Assembly: GCF_020521555.1 (NCBI RefSeq)
Contig: NZ_BPWA01000001.1
Location: forward strand, 434,001 to 498,000
DNA: 64,000 nt
Direction of reading: 5' to 3'
Source of the DNA: Rodentibacter sp. JRC1
Lineage (GTDB): Bacteria; Pseudomonadota; Gammaproteobacteria; Enterobacterales; Pasteurellaceae
How positions within the stretch are numbered: position 1 is the stretch's first letter; every line of letters begins with the position of its first letter. The notes below the pieces were generated by a model. That model saw nothing but the letters and a program-made list of their open reading frames with translations, searched no databases and was not told the DNA's origin. Positions 50,310 through 64,000 of this stretch are shown piece by piece. The translations under genes were made by a program, and so were the position numbers.

Positions 50310-51083
50310 ATGAAAAAATCATTTTTTTCGACCGCACTTTTAGCCACAGGGTTAGCACTTTCAACGCTTGCCAATGCTGGGGAAATAACCGATCGCGTGG
50401 AAAAAACCAAAACATTATTAGTGGGAACGGAAGGGACTTATGCTCCGTTCACATTCCACGATAAAGACGGTAGACTGACCGGCTTTGATGTAGAAATCAT
50501 TGAAAAAGTCGCACAAAAATTAGATTGGAAAGTAGAATTTAAAGAAACAGCGTGGGATGGAATGTACGCCGGTTTAAATGCAAAACGTTTTGATGTCATC
50601 GCAAACCAAACCAATCCTAGCCCGGAGCGTTTAAAAAAATATGATTATTCCGCACCTTATAACTATTCCGCCGGCGTTATCGTTACGAAAGCAGACAATA
50701 ACGGTATTAACCGTTTTTCGGATTTAAAAGGTAAAAAATCAGCTCAATCCGCAACCAGTAACTGGAGCAAAGAAGCCCGAGAAAATGGAGCGATCATTGT
50801 AACAGTCGATAGCCTTGCACAAAACCTTGAGGCGGTGAAACAAGGGCGAGTTGATGCCACGGTAAACGATAAATTAGCCGTGCTTGATTATTTCAAAAAA
50901 CAACCGAATGCCGGTTTAAAAATTGCCGTAGAAAGTGATAAAAAAATCCCTACCGGCTTTGCATTTTTAAAGGGTGAAGAACCGTTGATTGCAAAAGTAA
51001 ATCAAGCTCTTGAGGAATTGCGCCAAGAGGGTACATTAAAACAACTTTCAATTAAATGGTTCGGCGATGACATTACTCAATAA
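50310..51083 (+). CDS. Polar amino acid (probably cystine) ABC transporter, binding protein
   Basis: A 257-residue periplasmic binding protein (family 3) with a signal peptide (about 1-23, cut after LANA). The motifs [30 protein letters not shown] and [24 protein letters not shown] bind the amino-acid backbone. It resembles H. influenzae HI1080 and cystine-binding proteins; substrate inferred. The signal peptide contains an uptake signal (STALLA). Overlaps the permease by 17 bases. Confidence 0.88.
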   Translation: MKKSFFSTALLATGLALSTLANAGEITDRVEKTKTLLVGTEGTYAPFTFHDKDGRLTGFDVEIIEKVAQKLDWKVEFKETAWDGMYAGLNAKRFDVIANQTNPSPERLKKYDYSAPYNYSAGVIVTKADNNGINRFSDLKGKKSAQSATSNWSKEARENGAIIVTVDSLAQNLEAVKQGRVDATVNDKLAVLDYFKKQPNAGLKIAVESDKKIPTGFAFLKGEEPLIAKVNQALEELRQEGTLKQLSIKWFGDDITQ

Positions 51084-51783
51084 CTTGTTAGCCAATCTTC
51101 CCTTTATGACCACAGAACGGGCTGATTATGTTATCAGCTCGTTTTGGCCTATGTTGGAAGCGGCAATTTTATATACCATTCCCCTTGCGGTCATTTCCTT
51201 TTCTTTCGGCTTACTGATTGCTGTCATTGTTGCGGTGATCTGTACTTTGCCACAACCTAGCCTTCCCACAAAAATATTGCAAACCATTTGTCGCGCCTAC
51301 ATTTCCCTTATTCGCGGCACGCCAATGTTGGTGCAAATTTTTATTATCTTTTATGGCTTACCTGAAGTCGGCATTACACTTGATCCTTTCCCAACCGCCA
51401 TCATTGCTTTTTCTATCAACATCGGCGCCTATGCGGCGGAAACCGTGCGTGCTGCGATTCTCGCTATTCCAAAAGGACAATGGGAAGCCTCTTATGCTAT
51501 CGGAATGAACTATCGACAAGCTTTCGTGCGTACCATTATGCCGCAAGCTTTACGTATTTCCGTGCCTTCTTTATCTAACACCTTTATCAGTACGGTAAAA
51601 GATACTTCCCTCGCCTCATTGGTTTGGATTGCAGAATTGTTCCGCGTAGCGCAAAACATTACCGCCGAAAACTATGAGTTTATTCTAATTTATAGTGAAG
51701 CCGCACTGATTTATTGGGCGTTCTGTTTCATTCTAGCGATTGCGCAAACACGTTTGGAAAAGCGTCTTTCCCGCCATTTATAA
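51067..51783 (+). CDS. Polar amino acid ABC transporter, permease
   Basis: A 238-residue HisM-type permease with the EAA loop ([21 protein letters not shown]) that contacts the ATPase. Several membrane helices. Second gene of the operon (HI1079-like). Confidence 0.9.
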   Translation: MTLLNNLLANLPFMTTERADYVISSFWPMLEAAILYTIPLAVISFSFGLLIAVIVAVICTLPQPSLPTKILQTICRAYISLIRGTPMLVQIFIIFYGLPEVGITLDPFPTAIIAFSINIGAYAAETVRAAILAIPKGQWEASYAIGMNYRQAFVRTIMPQALRISVPSLSNTFISTVKDTSLASLVWIAELFRVAQNITAENYEFILIYSEAALIYWAFCFILAIAQTRLEKRLSRHL

Positions 51784-51793
51784 GGAATCGTCT

Positions 51794-52561
51794 ATGTTAA
51801 AAGTGACTAATATTCATAAGAATTTCAGCGGAAATCAGATACTGAAAGGGATTGATTTTGAAATCAATAAAGGAGAAGTTGTCGCAATTTTAGGTCCTTC
51901 CGGTTCAGGAAAAACGACCTTTTTACGTTGTTTAAATCTATTAGAACGACCTGAACAAGGCATATTGGAATTTACCGATGGGAGTTTACACATTGATTTT
52001 AGTAAGAAAATCACTAAAACCAGTGAACTTAAATTACGCCGCCGTTCTTCTATGGTTTTCCAACAATATAATTTATTTCCCCACCGTACCGCCCTTGAAA
52101 ATGTGATGGAAGGAATGGTGACAGTGCAAAAACAACCTAAAGCGCAAGCTCGTGAAAAGAGTCTCACACTATTAGAAAAAGTCGGGCTAAAAACCAAAGC
52201 GGAATTATTTCCGTCTCAACTCTCAGGTGGTCAACAGCAACGCATAGGCATTGCGCGTGCGCTTGCGGTTCAACCCGATTTAATTTTGTTGGATGAACCT
52301 ACTTCGGCACTTGATCCGGAATTAGTAGGAGAAGTTCTACAAGCACTCAAATTGCTCGCACAAGAAGGTTGGACGATGATTATCGTTACCCATGAATTGA
52401 ATTTTGCCAAAGAGGTGGCGGATCGTGTAATTTTGATGGCGGATGGCAATATTGTAGAACAAAACAGCGCAGAACAATTTTTTACCAATCCTCAAAAAGA
52501 ACGTACCAAACAGTTTTTATTACAAGCAAAAATCCCCATAGATTTGGATTATTGTATTTAG
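51794..52561 (+). CDS. Polar amino acid ABC transporter, ATP-binding protein
   Basis: A 255-residue ATPase with Walker A GPSGSGKT (34-41), signature LSGGQQQR (143-150) and Walker B LILLDEPT (DE at 167-168). I use the ATG at 51794 after AAGGAATC; an in-frame ATG at 51740 overlaps the permease. Third gene of the operon (HI1078-like). An uptake signal follows. Confidence 0.92.
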   Translation: MLKVTNIHKNFSGNQILKGIDFEINKGEVVAILGPSGSGKTTFLRCLNLLERPEQGILEFTDGSLHIDFSKKITKTSELKLRRRSSMVFQQYNLFPHRTALENVMEGMVTVQKQPKAQAREKSLTLLEKVGLKTKAELFPSQLSGGQQQRIGIARALAVQPDLILLDEPTSALDPELVGEVLQALKLLAQEGWTMIIVTHELNFAKEVADRVILMADGNIVEQNSAEQFFTNPQKERTKQFLLQAKIPIDLDYCI

Positions 52562-52673
52562 CAAAAAACACAATAAAAAGTGCGGTCAATTTTATTGATT
52601 TTCTATCAATAGGTTAAGCTCCCAAATATGGCTTTATCTTGGTAGAATAAACCGATAGTAAGGAAAAAACTTA

Positions 52674-53522
52674 ATGCAAATATTAAATAAAATTGACCGG
52701 TTCTTGATCTACCCGCCTAAATGGAAAGGATCAAAATCACTAGGCTATATGCTTGAATTTCTTTTTTTCGGTATTAAAGAAGCAAGAGCTTGTTTATTCG
52801 CAGGGTTATTTTTCATTGCGATGTTTTGTGTTCCGAAAGCCGGTATTTTCGGTATACCACGCTATGATGTTCTACTCATTTTTGCAGTTTTAGTACAAGC
52901 TTTAATGTTTTATTTCAAACTGGAAACTTTAAATGAAATCAAATCTATCACGCTTTTTCATCTAATCGGTTTTCTATTAGAAATATTTAAAACATCAGCT
53001 GCAATAAAATCTTGGGCATATCCTGATTTTGCCTATACTAAAATTCTCAATGTACCTCTATTCACCGGTTTTATGTATGCGGCTGTCGGAAGCTATATTA
53101 TTCAAGCTTGGCGATTGTTTGATATTAAAATACACAGCCACCCTCCTTATTGGCTTGCTACACTAACGGCAACCCTTATCTATATTAATTTCTTTACCCA
53201 TCACTATATCGGTGATTATCGTTGGTATATTGCCGCTTTCGCACTCGGTCTTTATGCACGTACCAGCGTCTCTTTTGTTCCTTACTATACTCGCAGGAAA
53301 ATGCCTTTATTACTTGCTTTTTTCTTGATCGGTTTTTTCATTTGGTTGGCTGAAAATTTAGGAACGATAGCAGGCATTTGGCAATACCCGAATCAAATCG
53401 GTGCTTGGTCGATGGTGCATATCAGTAAATGGAGTGCTTGGTCTTTATTAGTGATGATGACCTTTGTTATCGTAGCAAATCTTAAGCACATAAAAAATAC
53501 TATTGCTGTTTCAAAAGATTAA
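52674..53522 (+). CDS. DUF817 membrane protein
   Basis: A 282-residue protein with about eight hydrophobic segments and the DUF817 pattern (FFGIKEARACLFAG, KSWAYPDFAYTKI, NLGTIAGIWQYPNQ). No function known. It stands alone; RBS AAGGAAAAAA precedes the ATG at 52674. Repeat half G and a transposase remnant follow. Confidence 0.8.
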   Translation: MQILNKIDRFLIYPPKWKGSKSLGYMLEFLFFGIKEARACLFAGLFFIAMFCVPKAGIFGIPRYDVLLIFAVLVQALMFYFKLETLNEIKSITLFHLIGFLLEIFKTSAAIKSWAYPDFAYTKILNVPLFTGFMYAAVGSYIIQAWRLFDIKIHSHPPYWLATLTATLIYINFFTHHYIGDYRWYIAAFALGLYARTSVSFVPYYTRRKMPLLLAFFLIGFFIWLAENLGTIAGIWQYPNQIGAWSMVHISKWSAWSLLVMMTFVIVANLKHIKNTIAVSKD

Positions 53523-53578
53523 GACTTGCTCATCAAACCTTATAGTGAATTAAATTAAAGTCATAGCAGACAAAATGA

Positions 53579-53615
53579 TTGATATTTTCGGTATTATGTA
53601 GCAGCTGTATAAGAC
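53579..53615. repeat. Dispersed repeat copy G (left half only)
   Basis: TTTTCGGTATTATGTAGCAG then CTGTATAAGAC, a clear arm of the repeat without an uptake signal. It abuts the transposase remnant. Confidence 0.6.
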
Positions 53616-53640
53616 TAAAAAACATACAATAATGCCACTT

Positions 53641-53853
53641 TTAAAACGATAAAAGGATAGTAAACGCTATCCTTTTGTTCAAACTACATTATTTACTTTT
53701 GAAAAATATCCTGAATTAAATATAGAAAAGGCGATAAATAGATTAGAAGGGTTATTTAAAGAACTCAAATAAAAACTGAGCACTCATCAAGGTTTAACAA
53801 AGCGACATAAGATAATGTTTATAAACGATTTTCTTAATAAAAAGAGTTGGTGA
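53641..53853 (+). pseudogene. Degenerate C-terminal fragment of an IS transposase
   Basis: In one frame the region reads KDSKRYPFVQ, then FEKYPELNIEKAINRLEGLF, KELK-stop-KLSTHQGLTKR and HKIMFINDFLNKKSW-stop. This is the style of the C-terminus of IS256-group 'variant Zn-binding' transposases (recollection, not a search). There is an internal deletion after YPFV, stops at 53650-53652 and 53770-53772, and no N-terminal part. A perfect 10-bp hairpin (53651-53660 / 53667-53676) lies within it and could now serve as the DUF817 terminator. The rest of the gap to the rRNA terminator shows nothing I recognise. Confidence 0.6.
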
Positions 53854-53976
53854 TTATTAAAAAATAATAAGAAACAATACTTTTGTTTACTATACCTTCA
53901 ACGTTCATTTTCACTCTCAGTCAGTAACTCAAAAAACCTGCAAAAGTAAGTAAGCCAAAATTTAGTCGTGAAATAA

Positions 53977-54010
53977 CAAAACCCCTTGAACTCTACCAGT
54001 CCAAGGGGCT
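53977..54010 (-). terminator. Terminator of the rRNA operon
   Basis: AGCCCCTTGG, loop, TCAAGGGGTTTTGTTATTT on the minus strand, 11 bases after 5S. Confidence 0.85.
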
Positions 54011-54020
54011 TGATATGTTT

Positions 54021-54140
54021 GAACCCGGCGGTGCCCTACTCTCACATGGGGAAACCCCACACTACCATCGGCATTACGGCTTTTCACTTCTGAGTTCGGT
54101 ATGGGGTCAGGTGGAACCTCCGCACTATCGCCGCCGGGAT
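54021..54140 (-). rRNA. rrf: 5S ribosomal RNA
   Basis: About 120 bases; complementary ends CCCGGCGG/CCGCCGGG and the conserved CCGAACTCAGAAGTGAAA core. Ends placed to within a few bases. Confidence 0.95.
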
Positions 54141-54260
54141 AATCCTTCGATAACTGCTTCTTTCTCTTTAAACAATTGGTCACAAGCCGAAAAATCTTCT
54201 CCAAAATCTCTCTTATCTTTCTCATTCAGTCAGTTCGCTTCAAAAACACTTGAGCGTTGT

Positions 54261-57159
<2,899 letters not shown>

Positions 57160-57317
57160 ACAACCTCAAGTGCTTTCAATACCAAACACTTTAGCTGTTA
57201 TTTAATCTAACTAAACACTCGATTGCTTTTGTTCAATCAAGATTTTTATTACTCAGACTTTCTTCTATCCGCTTTCGCAGACTTAAAAAAATCTCTCAGT
57301 TTTCAGCTTGTTTCCAA

Positions 57318-57331
57318 TTTGTTAAAGAACA
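57318..57331 (-). promoter_or_regulatory. boxA antiterminator in the 16S-23S spacer
   Basis: TGTTCTTTAACAAA on the minus strand, a standard spacer boxA that loads NusB/NusE. The rest of the 357-base spacer to tRNA-Ala is AT-rich without other genes. Confidence 0.8.
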
Positions 57332-57516
57332 GTCAGATAATCTTTTTCAGTTATCATCGTTAAATAAACTTAAAGGAAAGATAATAAATATAAGACAGGA
57401 TAAGATAAACTTAGGTAAAAACCTGTATCGCCTACTTATTTTTCTCTTTATCCTTATTATCCTTGCTCTCTTTTCTTTCGGATTTCCAGCAAAACAATTT
57501 ACTTAACGATGATAAG

Positions 57517-57592
57517 TGGTGGAGATAAGCGGGATCGAACCGCTGACCTCCTGCGTGCAAGGCAGGCGCTCTCCCAGCTGAGCTATATCCCC
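57517..57592 (-). tRNA. tRNA-Ala (anticodon TGC)
   Basis: A complete 76-base cloverleaf with CCA; anticodon loop CTTGCAC. In the rRNA spacer. Confidence 0.97.
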
Positions 57593-57676
57593 TTTCATCA
57601 TTTGCTCATAACGGTGTAGAGATACCACACCCGCTTATGAACCTTTTCCATTACACCTTTTCACTCACTCTCAGAG

Positions 57677-57753
<77 letters not shown>

Positions 57754-57836
57754 AAGGGTAATGCGATTTTCTGTGCTCTCTTGTCTACAATCTATCAGCC
57801 AATCTGTGTGAACACTTGTTATCGCTCGTCTCTAAC

Positions 57837-59372
<1,536 letters not shown>

Positions 59373-59526
59373 AAAGTTCAATCGCTCAATAAATACTGAC
59401 TAAAAATTATTTACCTTTAAAAGTAAAGTAAAAATGAATCTCAAGTTAAGCACTTATTAAGACTTCAAAATTAAAATTTATTTTAAACAAGTCAATCAAC
59501 AAGTGCCCACACAGATTGTCTGATAC

Positions 59527-59540
59527 ATTGTTAAAGAGCA
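59527..59540 (-). promoter_or_regulatory. boxA antiterminator in the 16S leader
   Basis: TGCTCTTTAACAAT on the minus strand, as in E. coli rrn leaders. It lies only 6 bases after the 3' end of tRNA-Pro. Confidence 0.85.
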
Positions 59541-59546
59541 AAAAAT

Positions 59547-59623
59547 TGGTCGGCGAGATAGGATTTGAACCTACGACCCACTGGTCCCAAACCAGTTGCG
59601 CTACCAAGCTGCGCTACTCGCCG
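59547..59623 (-). tRNA. tRNA-Pro (anticodon TGG)
   Basis: A complete 77-base cloverleaf with CCA; anticodon loop TTTGGGA. Third of the tRNA cluster ahead of 16S. Confidence 0.97.
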
Positions 59624-59641
59624 ATATAACATCACAAAAGA

Positions 59642-59718
59642 TGGGGTGGCTAATGGGATTCGAACCCACGACAACTGGAATCACAATCCAGGGCTCTACC
59701 AACTGAGCTATAGCCACC
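59642..59718 (-). tRNA. tRNA-His (anticodon GTG)
   Basis: A complete cloverleaf with encoded G at position -1 and CCA; anticodon loop TTGTGAT. Confidence 0.97.
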
Positions 59719-59747
59719 ATAAATTTCGTTTTCATTTTGCACTGACC

Positions 59748-59824
<77 letters not shown>

Positions 59825-59847
59825 GTTGCTGCGTCGTTGCGGGGCGT

Positions 59848-59876
59848 ATATTAATGATTTCAAAATATCTTGTCTA
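59848..59876 (-). promoter_or_regulatory. Stringent-type promoter of the tRNA-rRNA operon
   Basis: TAGACA (59871-59876), exactly 17 bases, TAATAT (59848-59853), then a GC-rich discriminator ACGCCCCGC, 24 bases before tRNA-Arg. GC-rich discriminators mark ppGpp-controlled stable RNA promoters. Confidence 0.7.
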
Positions 59877-59957
59877 GCACTTTTTTGTAATTTTTTTTTA
59901 AGAGATAATTTTTTGCTCAATTTGTATAGATTTTATAAATATTCTAGATTTGATAAA

Positions 59958-59990
59958 AAGAAAAAGGAGAACCTTATTCCCCCTTTTCAC
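59958..59990 (-). terminator. Possible wecA terminator
   Basis: On the minus strand AAAAGGGGG, loop, TCTCCTTTTTCTTTTT: an imperfect stem with wobble pairs and a long T run. Confidence 0.45.
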
Positions 59991-59999
59991 TACCTTTTA

Positions 60000-61064
60000 T
60001 CACTTTGTGCGTTTTGCTCTTCTTCTTACACGCCTTACCCAACGAGTAATTCGCCACGCTCTTGTAATAGAATAAACATAAAGGAAGAAAAGAATGAAGA
60101 ACCCAATAAACATCGCCCATTCATTTACATAATAAACCTCACCGAGAATACCAATCATCGCACAAACGGCTGAAACAAAAGTGATCAAAACAAACGCCTG
60201 ACGAGAAGTCAAACCCGCACGCACCATTAGGTGATGAACATGCAAACGATCCGGACGGAACGGACTTTTACCTTTACGTAAACGGCGATAAATAATCGCC
60301 ACCATATCAATCAAAGGGATTGCAATAATCCAAAGTGCAGTCACAGGGTTCATAGGATGCCCTTTCCCTTGTGTACTCAGTAACAAAATCCAAATAATGG
60401 TAAAACCAATCAACGTACTACCTGCATCCCCCATAAATACTTTATATTTCGGTCCGAACGGAATCCCCAAATTCAACATTAAATAAGGCAACATTGCGGC
60501 AATCAATGCGAAACTCCAATACGCCATATCCATTTGGCCGTCACGAAACATCAAAAGACCAATTGCAGCAAAAGAGACGCAGGATAAGCCGCCCAGCAGC
60601 CCATCGATTCCATCAATCATATTGAAGGCGTTAATAATCGCAATAGTTGCAAATACGGTGATGATCAAACCGATCGATCCTAATGTTAATTGAAACGGCC
60701 CCAGAATTTGCCCTAAATGATCAAGATAAACGTTTCCCAGATCGATCATCAAAATCGCCAATACCGCTTGAATCCCCGCACGTAAAAACGGGCTGATATC
60801 AAAACGATCATCCAAAATACCGATAGCAAGTAATACGAAAATACTAAACAAATATAAATAAGGAAGACGAAGTTGATCCCATTCCATTAGGTAATAGCAA
60901 AAATTTCCCATAAAAAGCGATACGCCTCCAATAAGAGGTATCGCCCCTGAATGACGTTTACGATAATTCGGTTTATCCACCAAACCGATTCGGTTTGCAA
61001 TCGGGCGCATAACAATCAATGTGAGAAATGCGCCTAGAAAAGTAACAATAAGACTTAATAACAT
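60000..61064 (-). CDS. wecA: Undecaprenyl-phosphate GlcNAc-1-phosphate transferase WecA
   Basis: A 354-residue polytopic membrane enzyme (about eleven helices) with the catalytic aspartate motifs DDRFD and NAFNMIDGIDGL and the HVHHL loop. It starts lipid-linked O-antigen or similar glycan synthesis by moving GlcNAc-1-P to undecaprenyl phosphate. I use the ATG at 61064 (MLLSLIVTFLG), with AAGG 10 bases before it. The frame is open 26 codons further. The basic C-terminal tail is typical. Confidence 0.95.
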   Translation of the reverse strand: MLLSLIVTFLGAFLTLIVMRPIANRIGLVDKPNYRKRHSGAIPLIGGVSLFMGNFCYYLMEWDQLRLPYLYLFSIFVLLAIGILDDRFDISPFLRAGIQAVLAILMIDLGNVYLDHLGQILGPFQLTLGSIGLIITVFATIAIINAFNMIDGIDGLLGGLSCVSFAAIGLLMFRDGQMDMAYWSFALIAAMLPYLMLNLGIPFGPKYKVFMGDAGSTLIGFTIIWILLLSTQGKGHPMNPVTALWIIAIPLIDMVAIIYRRLRKGKSPFRPDRLHVHHLMVRAGLTSRQAFVLITFVSAVCAMIGILGEVYYVNEWAMFIGFFILFFLYVYSITRAWRITRWVRRVRRRAKRTK

Positions 61065-61185
61065 ATGTTGACCTTCAACTTTTTTGCAAAGCATAGCATA
61101 AGGAAAATTTAGCAAGAAAGATATTTTTAACAAAGCCTGCATTTTTCAGTACAATAACCGCATTTTTTACACTTAAGGAAAAACA

Positions 61186-62469
61186 ATGACAAATTCAACC
61201 GCACTTTTTTCCCGTGCTCAAGAAATTATCCCCGGTGGTGTAAACTCTCCGGTTCGCGCTTTCAAAGGTGTAGGCGGCACGCCTGTTTTCATTCAAAAAG
61301 CACAAGGTGCTTATATCTATGATGCCGATAACAAAAAGTACATTGATTATGTCGGCTCTTGGGGGCCAATGATTCTAGGACACAATCACCCGGCTATTCT
61401 AAACGCCGTACTTAAAACCGCAGAAAACGGTTTAAGTTTCGGTGCACCTACTCCATTAGAAATTGAGCTCGCAGAACTTGTATGCGAGCTTGTTCCTTCC
61501 ATTGAAATGGTGCGAATGGTAAGTTCCGGCACGGAAGCGACAATGACGGCAATTCGTTTGGCAAGAGGTTATACCCAACGGGATAAAATCCTCAAATTTG
61601 AAGGCTGTTACCACGGACATTCGGATTCACTTTTAGTAAAAGCCGGTTCCGGAGCATTAACCCTTGGGCAACCTAGCTCTCCGGGTGTACCGGAAGATTT
61701 TGCCAAACACACCCTTACCGCAGAATACAATAATTTAGATTCCGTCAAAGCCTTGTTTGAACAGTTTCCGAATGACATCGCCTGTGTGATCATCGAACCC
61801 GTTGCCGGTAATATGAACTGCATTCCGCCTAAAGAAGGCTTTTTGCAAGGATTGCGTGAACTTTGCGATCAATACGGTGCACTTTTTATTATTGATGAAG
61901 TTATGACAGGTTTCCGTGTAGCCCTTGCAGGCGCACAGTCTTATTATGGCGTTACTCCGGATCTGACAACCCTTGGCAAAGTGATCGGAGGCGGTATGCC
62001 TGTGGGAGCGGTGGGCGGAAAAAAATCCGTGATGGAATACCTTGCTCCGACCGGTCCGGTTTACCAAGCCGGAACGCTTTCAGGCAACCCTATCGCAATG
62101 GCAGCCGGTATCGCCTGTTTAACCGAACTCAAACAAGCCGGTAACGAACAACAATTATCAGCCAAAACCGCCAAGCTTGCCGAAGGCCTTAAATCCCTCG
62201 CAAAAAAACACGATATTCCGTTGTGCGTACAATATGTAGGTGGAATGTTCGGGATATTCTTCACCGAACAGGAAAAAGTGGAAACCTACCAAGATGTGAT
62301 GAAATGTGATGTACAAGCCTTCAATCTATTCTTCCATAAAATGCTGGAAAAGGGTGTGTATCTCGCTCCAAGTGCTTTTGAGGCAGGTTTTATGTCCCTC
62401 GCTCATTCCGATGAAGATATTGACCGCACTTTAGCGGTAGCCGATATCGTGTTTGGTGAGATGAAATAA
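61186..62469 (+). CDS. hemL: Glutamate-1-semialdehyde 2,1-aminomutase HemL
   Basis: A 427-residue PLP enzyme with the PLP lysine K265 ([14 protein letters not shown]) and DEV motif (237-239). It makes 5-aminolevulinate in the C5 haem route. Its N-terminus (NSTALFS) is written by an uptake signal. RBS AAGGAAAA. Repeat half H follows. Confidence 0.97.
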   Translation: MTNSTALFSRAQEIIPGGVNSPVRAFKGVGGTPVFIQKAQGAYIYDADNKKYIDYVGSWGPMILGHNHPAILNAVLKTAENGLSFGAPTPLEIELAELVCELVPSIEMVRMVSSGTEATMTAIRLARGYTQRDKILKFEGCYHGHSDSLLVKAGSGALTLGQPSSPGVPEDFAKHTLTAEYNNLDSVKALFEQFPNDIACVIIEPVAGNMNCIPPKEGFLQGLRELCDQYGALFIIDEVMTGFRVALAGAQSYYGVTPDLTTLGKVIGGGMPVGAVGGKKSVMEYLAPTGPVYQAGTLSGNPIAMAAGIACLTELKQAGNEQQLSAKTAKLAEGLKSLAKKHDIPLCVQYVGGMFGIFFTEQEKVETYQDVMKCDVQAFNLFFHKMLEKGVYLAPSAFEAGFMSLAHSDEDIDRTLAVADIVFGEMK

Positions 62470-62583
62470 TATGATGCGTAAGGACGCTATACCGGCGTCC
62501 TATAATTTTATCTCATTGATATTGTTGCAATTCTTATCAGTGAATGCCAATTATAGTATCTCTACCCTCATTAAAATAATACC

Positions 62584-62626
62584 TTGCGCAACAGCGACAT
62601 AATTCCCCAAAAATTAACCGCACTTT
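62584..62626. repeat. Dispersed repeat copy H (right half)
   Basis: TTGCGCAACAGCGACATAAT, then CCCC and an uptake signal (62616-62626). Between the convergent hemL and EamA genes. Confidence 0.6.
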
Positions 62627-63493
62627 TTATCGTTTAACAGAACCTAAATAAATAGCAAACAAGGTTAAAGCCGCCCCCAGCCATTGCCAAGTGTTGATAG
62701 CTTTATGCAAATAAAAATAATCAATCAGCAATGCCGCTACAGGCTCAGTCAACAACAATAACCCTGTTAATCCCAAAGAGAGCAAGGGAATGGCATAAGC
62801 TATCATTCCCCAAGCGACACATTGCATCACCGCACCATAAATCACAATCAATCCCCAATCAGCCCAAGTTGTCGGGTAAAGACTCATTGGGTTAAAGATT
62901 AACGAAGGAACAATCAAAACCACCGCACCGCTCAAGCTAATAATTAGCATTAAAGGAAATAAAGCGGTGGGTTCTTCTTGGTGGACATTTTTTATCATTA
63001 CCATTGAGCCCGCCAACATTACAGCTGAGGCAAAACCAATCACAATGCCGTAAATGCCATCAATATTGTGTTGCAATTCCTCACCGGCAATTAAGCCTAC
63101 GCCCACCACAGCAAGAAGCAAGCTTAATAACTGTAATTTACTTTGTCGTTCTGAAAAGAACACAAATCCTATCGTGGCAAGACAAAAAATTTGTAAGCTA
63201 TTCAGTAGTGTTGAAATGCCCGGTCCTACTGCATAAATACTTTCGTGCCAAAAGGCAAGATCAAAAGCAAGAAAAATACCGGAAAGTGCGGCATAAAAAA
63301 TCGCTTTTTTACTTTTAGGAAACTGCTGGCTTTTTAATTTCATCAAAAACCAGAAAATTCCCGCAGCAATAAATAACCGCCAAAAAGCAATTGCATAACC
63401 GCCAACCGGTACGAACTTAACAATCAGACTACCTAAACCGAATAAAACACAGCCTACTACTAAAATTGAGGCGGCATAAGATTGTCGTTCCAT
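62627..63493 (-). CDS. EamA/DMT-family transporter
   Basis: A 288-residue protein from the ATG at 63493 (MERQSYAAS), with ten hydrophobic segments in two EamA repeats. Substrate unknown. The ATG overlaps the previous gene's stop (TAATG), so the two are translationally coupled; an in-frame ATG at 63511 is less likely. Confidence 0.85.
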   Translation of the reverse strand: MERQSYAASILVVGCVLFGLGSLIVKFVPVGGYAIAFWRLFIAAGIFWFLMKLKSQQFPKSKKAIFYAALSGIFLAFDLAFWHESIYAVGPGISTLLNSLQIFCLATIGFVFFSERQSKLQLLSLLLAVVGVGLIAGEELQHNIDGIYGIVIGFASAVMLAGSMVMIKNVHQEEPTALFPLMLIISLSGAVVLIVPSLIFNPMSLYPTTWADWGLIVIYGAVMQCVAWGMIAYAIPLLSLGLTGLLLLTEPVAALLIDYFYLHKAINTWQWLGAALTLFAIYLGSVKR

Positions 63494-64000
63494 TAAATAA
63501 ACTCCATCCATAAAGGTAGGCAGACCGTAATAAATAGCAGAATAAATAAGCTATTAATACTTAATGCCCATTTTTTAATGCTATGCAACACTAAAATTGC
63601 GGCAATCATAAAATGACAAATAAAATAGATCCCATAAGCAAAAAGACTTTCAAAATCGACCGCACTTTCTAAATCGTTTATGAGTAAGAAAACAAAAATC
63701 ACCAAAGCATTTACAGCAAGCAATGTAATCATTGCCAAAGGCAGTAATGCGATAAATCCTTGCAAACGACTGCACGCAATAACCAGCATTAAATTAGCAA
63801 GTATCACACCGGCTAAAATAAGAGCAGCAGGGTTATATGCAGCAAATGAGGGCAACGGTAACAAACTCAATGAAAGGAAATAACTCAACATCCCCAATCC
63901 TGTTACTAAAGTTGCCATCAATAAAAAACTATTACGGATCTTTTCTTCCTTCGGCTGTTTGCAAATAAAATAGACTACTGATAAACCGCACACGCTCATT
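63493..64000 (-). CDS. Integral membrane protein of unknown function (possibly partial)
   Basis: At least 168 residues with five or more hydrophobic segments; I do not recognise the family. An ATG lies at 63999, one base from the window edge, so the true start may be outside. It is coupled by TAATG to the EamA transporter, hinting at a shared role in export. An uptake signal is in frame near 63658. Confidence 0.65.
   Translation of the reverse strand, partial: MSVCGLSVVYFICKQPKEEKIRNSFLLMATLVTGLGMLSYFLSLSLLPLPSFAAYNPAALILAGVILANLMLVIACSRLQGFIALLPLAMITLLAVNALVIFVFLLINDLESAVDFESLFAYGIYFICHFMIAAILVLHSIKKWALSINSLFILLFITVCLPLWMEFI

Overview
The window comes from a Pasteurellaceae chromosome (Haemophilus/Aggregatibacter/Pasteurella side of the family). 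The strongest evidence is the Haemophilus-type DNA uptake signal (core AAGTGCGGT or its complement), which I located by eye about fifty times in 64 kb, inside genes and between them. Many proteins also look close to their H. influenzae counterparts, and blocks of gene order are enterobacterial/pasteurellacean: corB-ypjD-ffh, yidC-yidD-rnpA-rpmH-dnaA-dnaN-recF, isc, cyd-tol-pal, nudC-hemE-yjaG-hupA. I cannot fix the species from sequence alone. Coding density is high and almost everything is housekeeping; I see no phage, plasmid, CRISPR or toxin module.

Layout. 1-5.6 kb: a partial homocysteine methyltransferase, a UDG-family protein, an APC amino-acid antiporter, a DASS anion transporter, and a PurR-boxed purine/uracil permease broken by an in-frame TAG. 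5.6-10.7 kb: the two-subunit Thr/Ser exporter yjjPB, corB with an unusual leader, ypjD, and ffh. 10.9-17.2 kb: yidC-yidD-rnpA-rpmH diverging from dnaA-dnaN-recF. 17.4-24.6 kb: the complete isc iron-sulfur operon (iscR-S-U-A-hscB-DUF2625-hscA-fdx-iscX), followed by trmJ and tRNA-Lys. 25.2-33.0 kb: a ten-gene block cydABX-ybgE-ybgC-tolQRAB-pal, joining cytochrome bd oxidase to the Tol-Pal envelope system. 33.4-39.1 kb: a small secreted protein, rpoH, DUF2322, groESL and aspA. 39.3-53.5 kb: narQ-murB, a DeoR-type regulator with glmS, nudC-hemE-yjaG-hupA, an EamA transporter, a pirin, a polar amino-acid (perhaps cystine) ABC transporter and a DUF817 membrane protein. 54.0-59.8 kb: an rRNA operon (16S-Ile-Ala-23S-5S) that appears to be headed by tRNA-Arg-His-Pro. 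60.0-64.0 kb: wecA, hemL, an EamA transporter and a partial membrane gene.

Regulatory signals visible in the sequence include a PurR-like operator at the broken permease, a type-1 IscR site at iscR, CRP-like sites at cydA and aspA, an FNR-like box and an 18-bp palindrome in the cydA upstream region, a sigma-32 promoter at groES, and a stringent-looking promoter for the tRNA-rRNA operon.

The most unusual items are: (1) a candidate H-type pseudoknot in the leader of corB, a CNNM/CorB-family membrane protein gene; (2) a dispersed uptake-signal-bounded inverted-repeat family, eight copies or part-copies here, six of them at the eight convergent gene junctions; (3) the fused tRNA-rRNA operon; (4) a DUF2625 gene plus one copy of the repeat inserted inside the isc operon. 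None of these could be tested by database search here.
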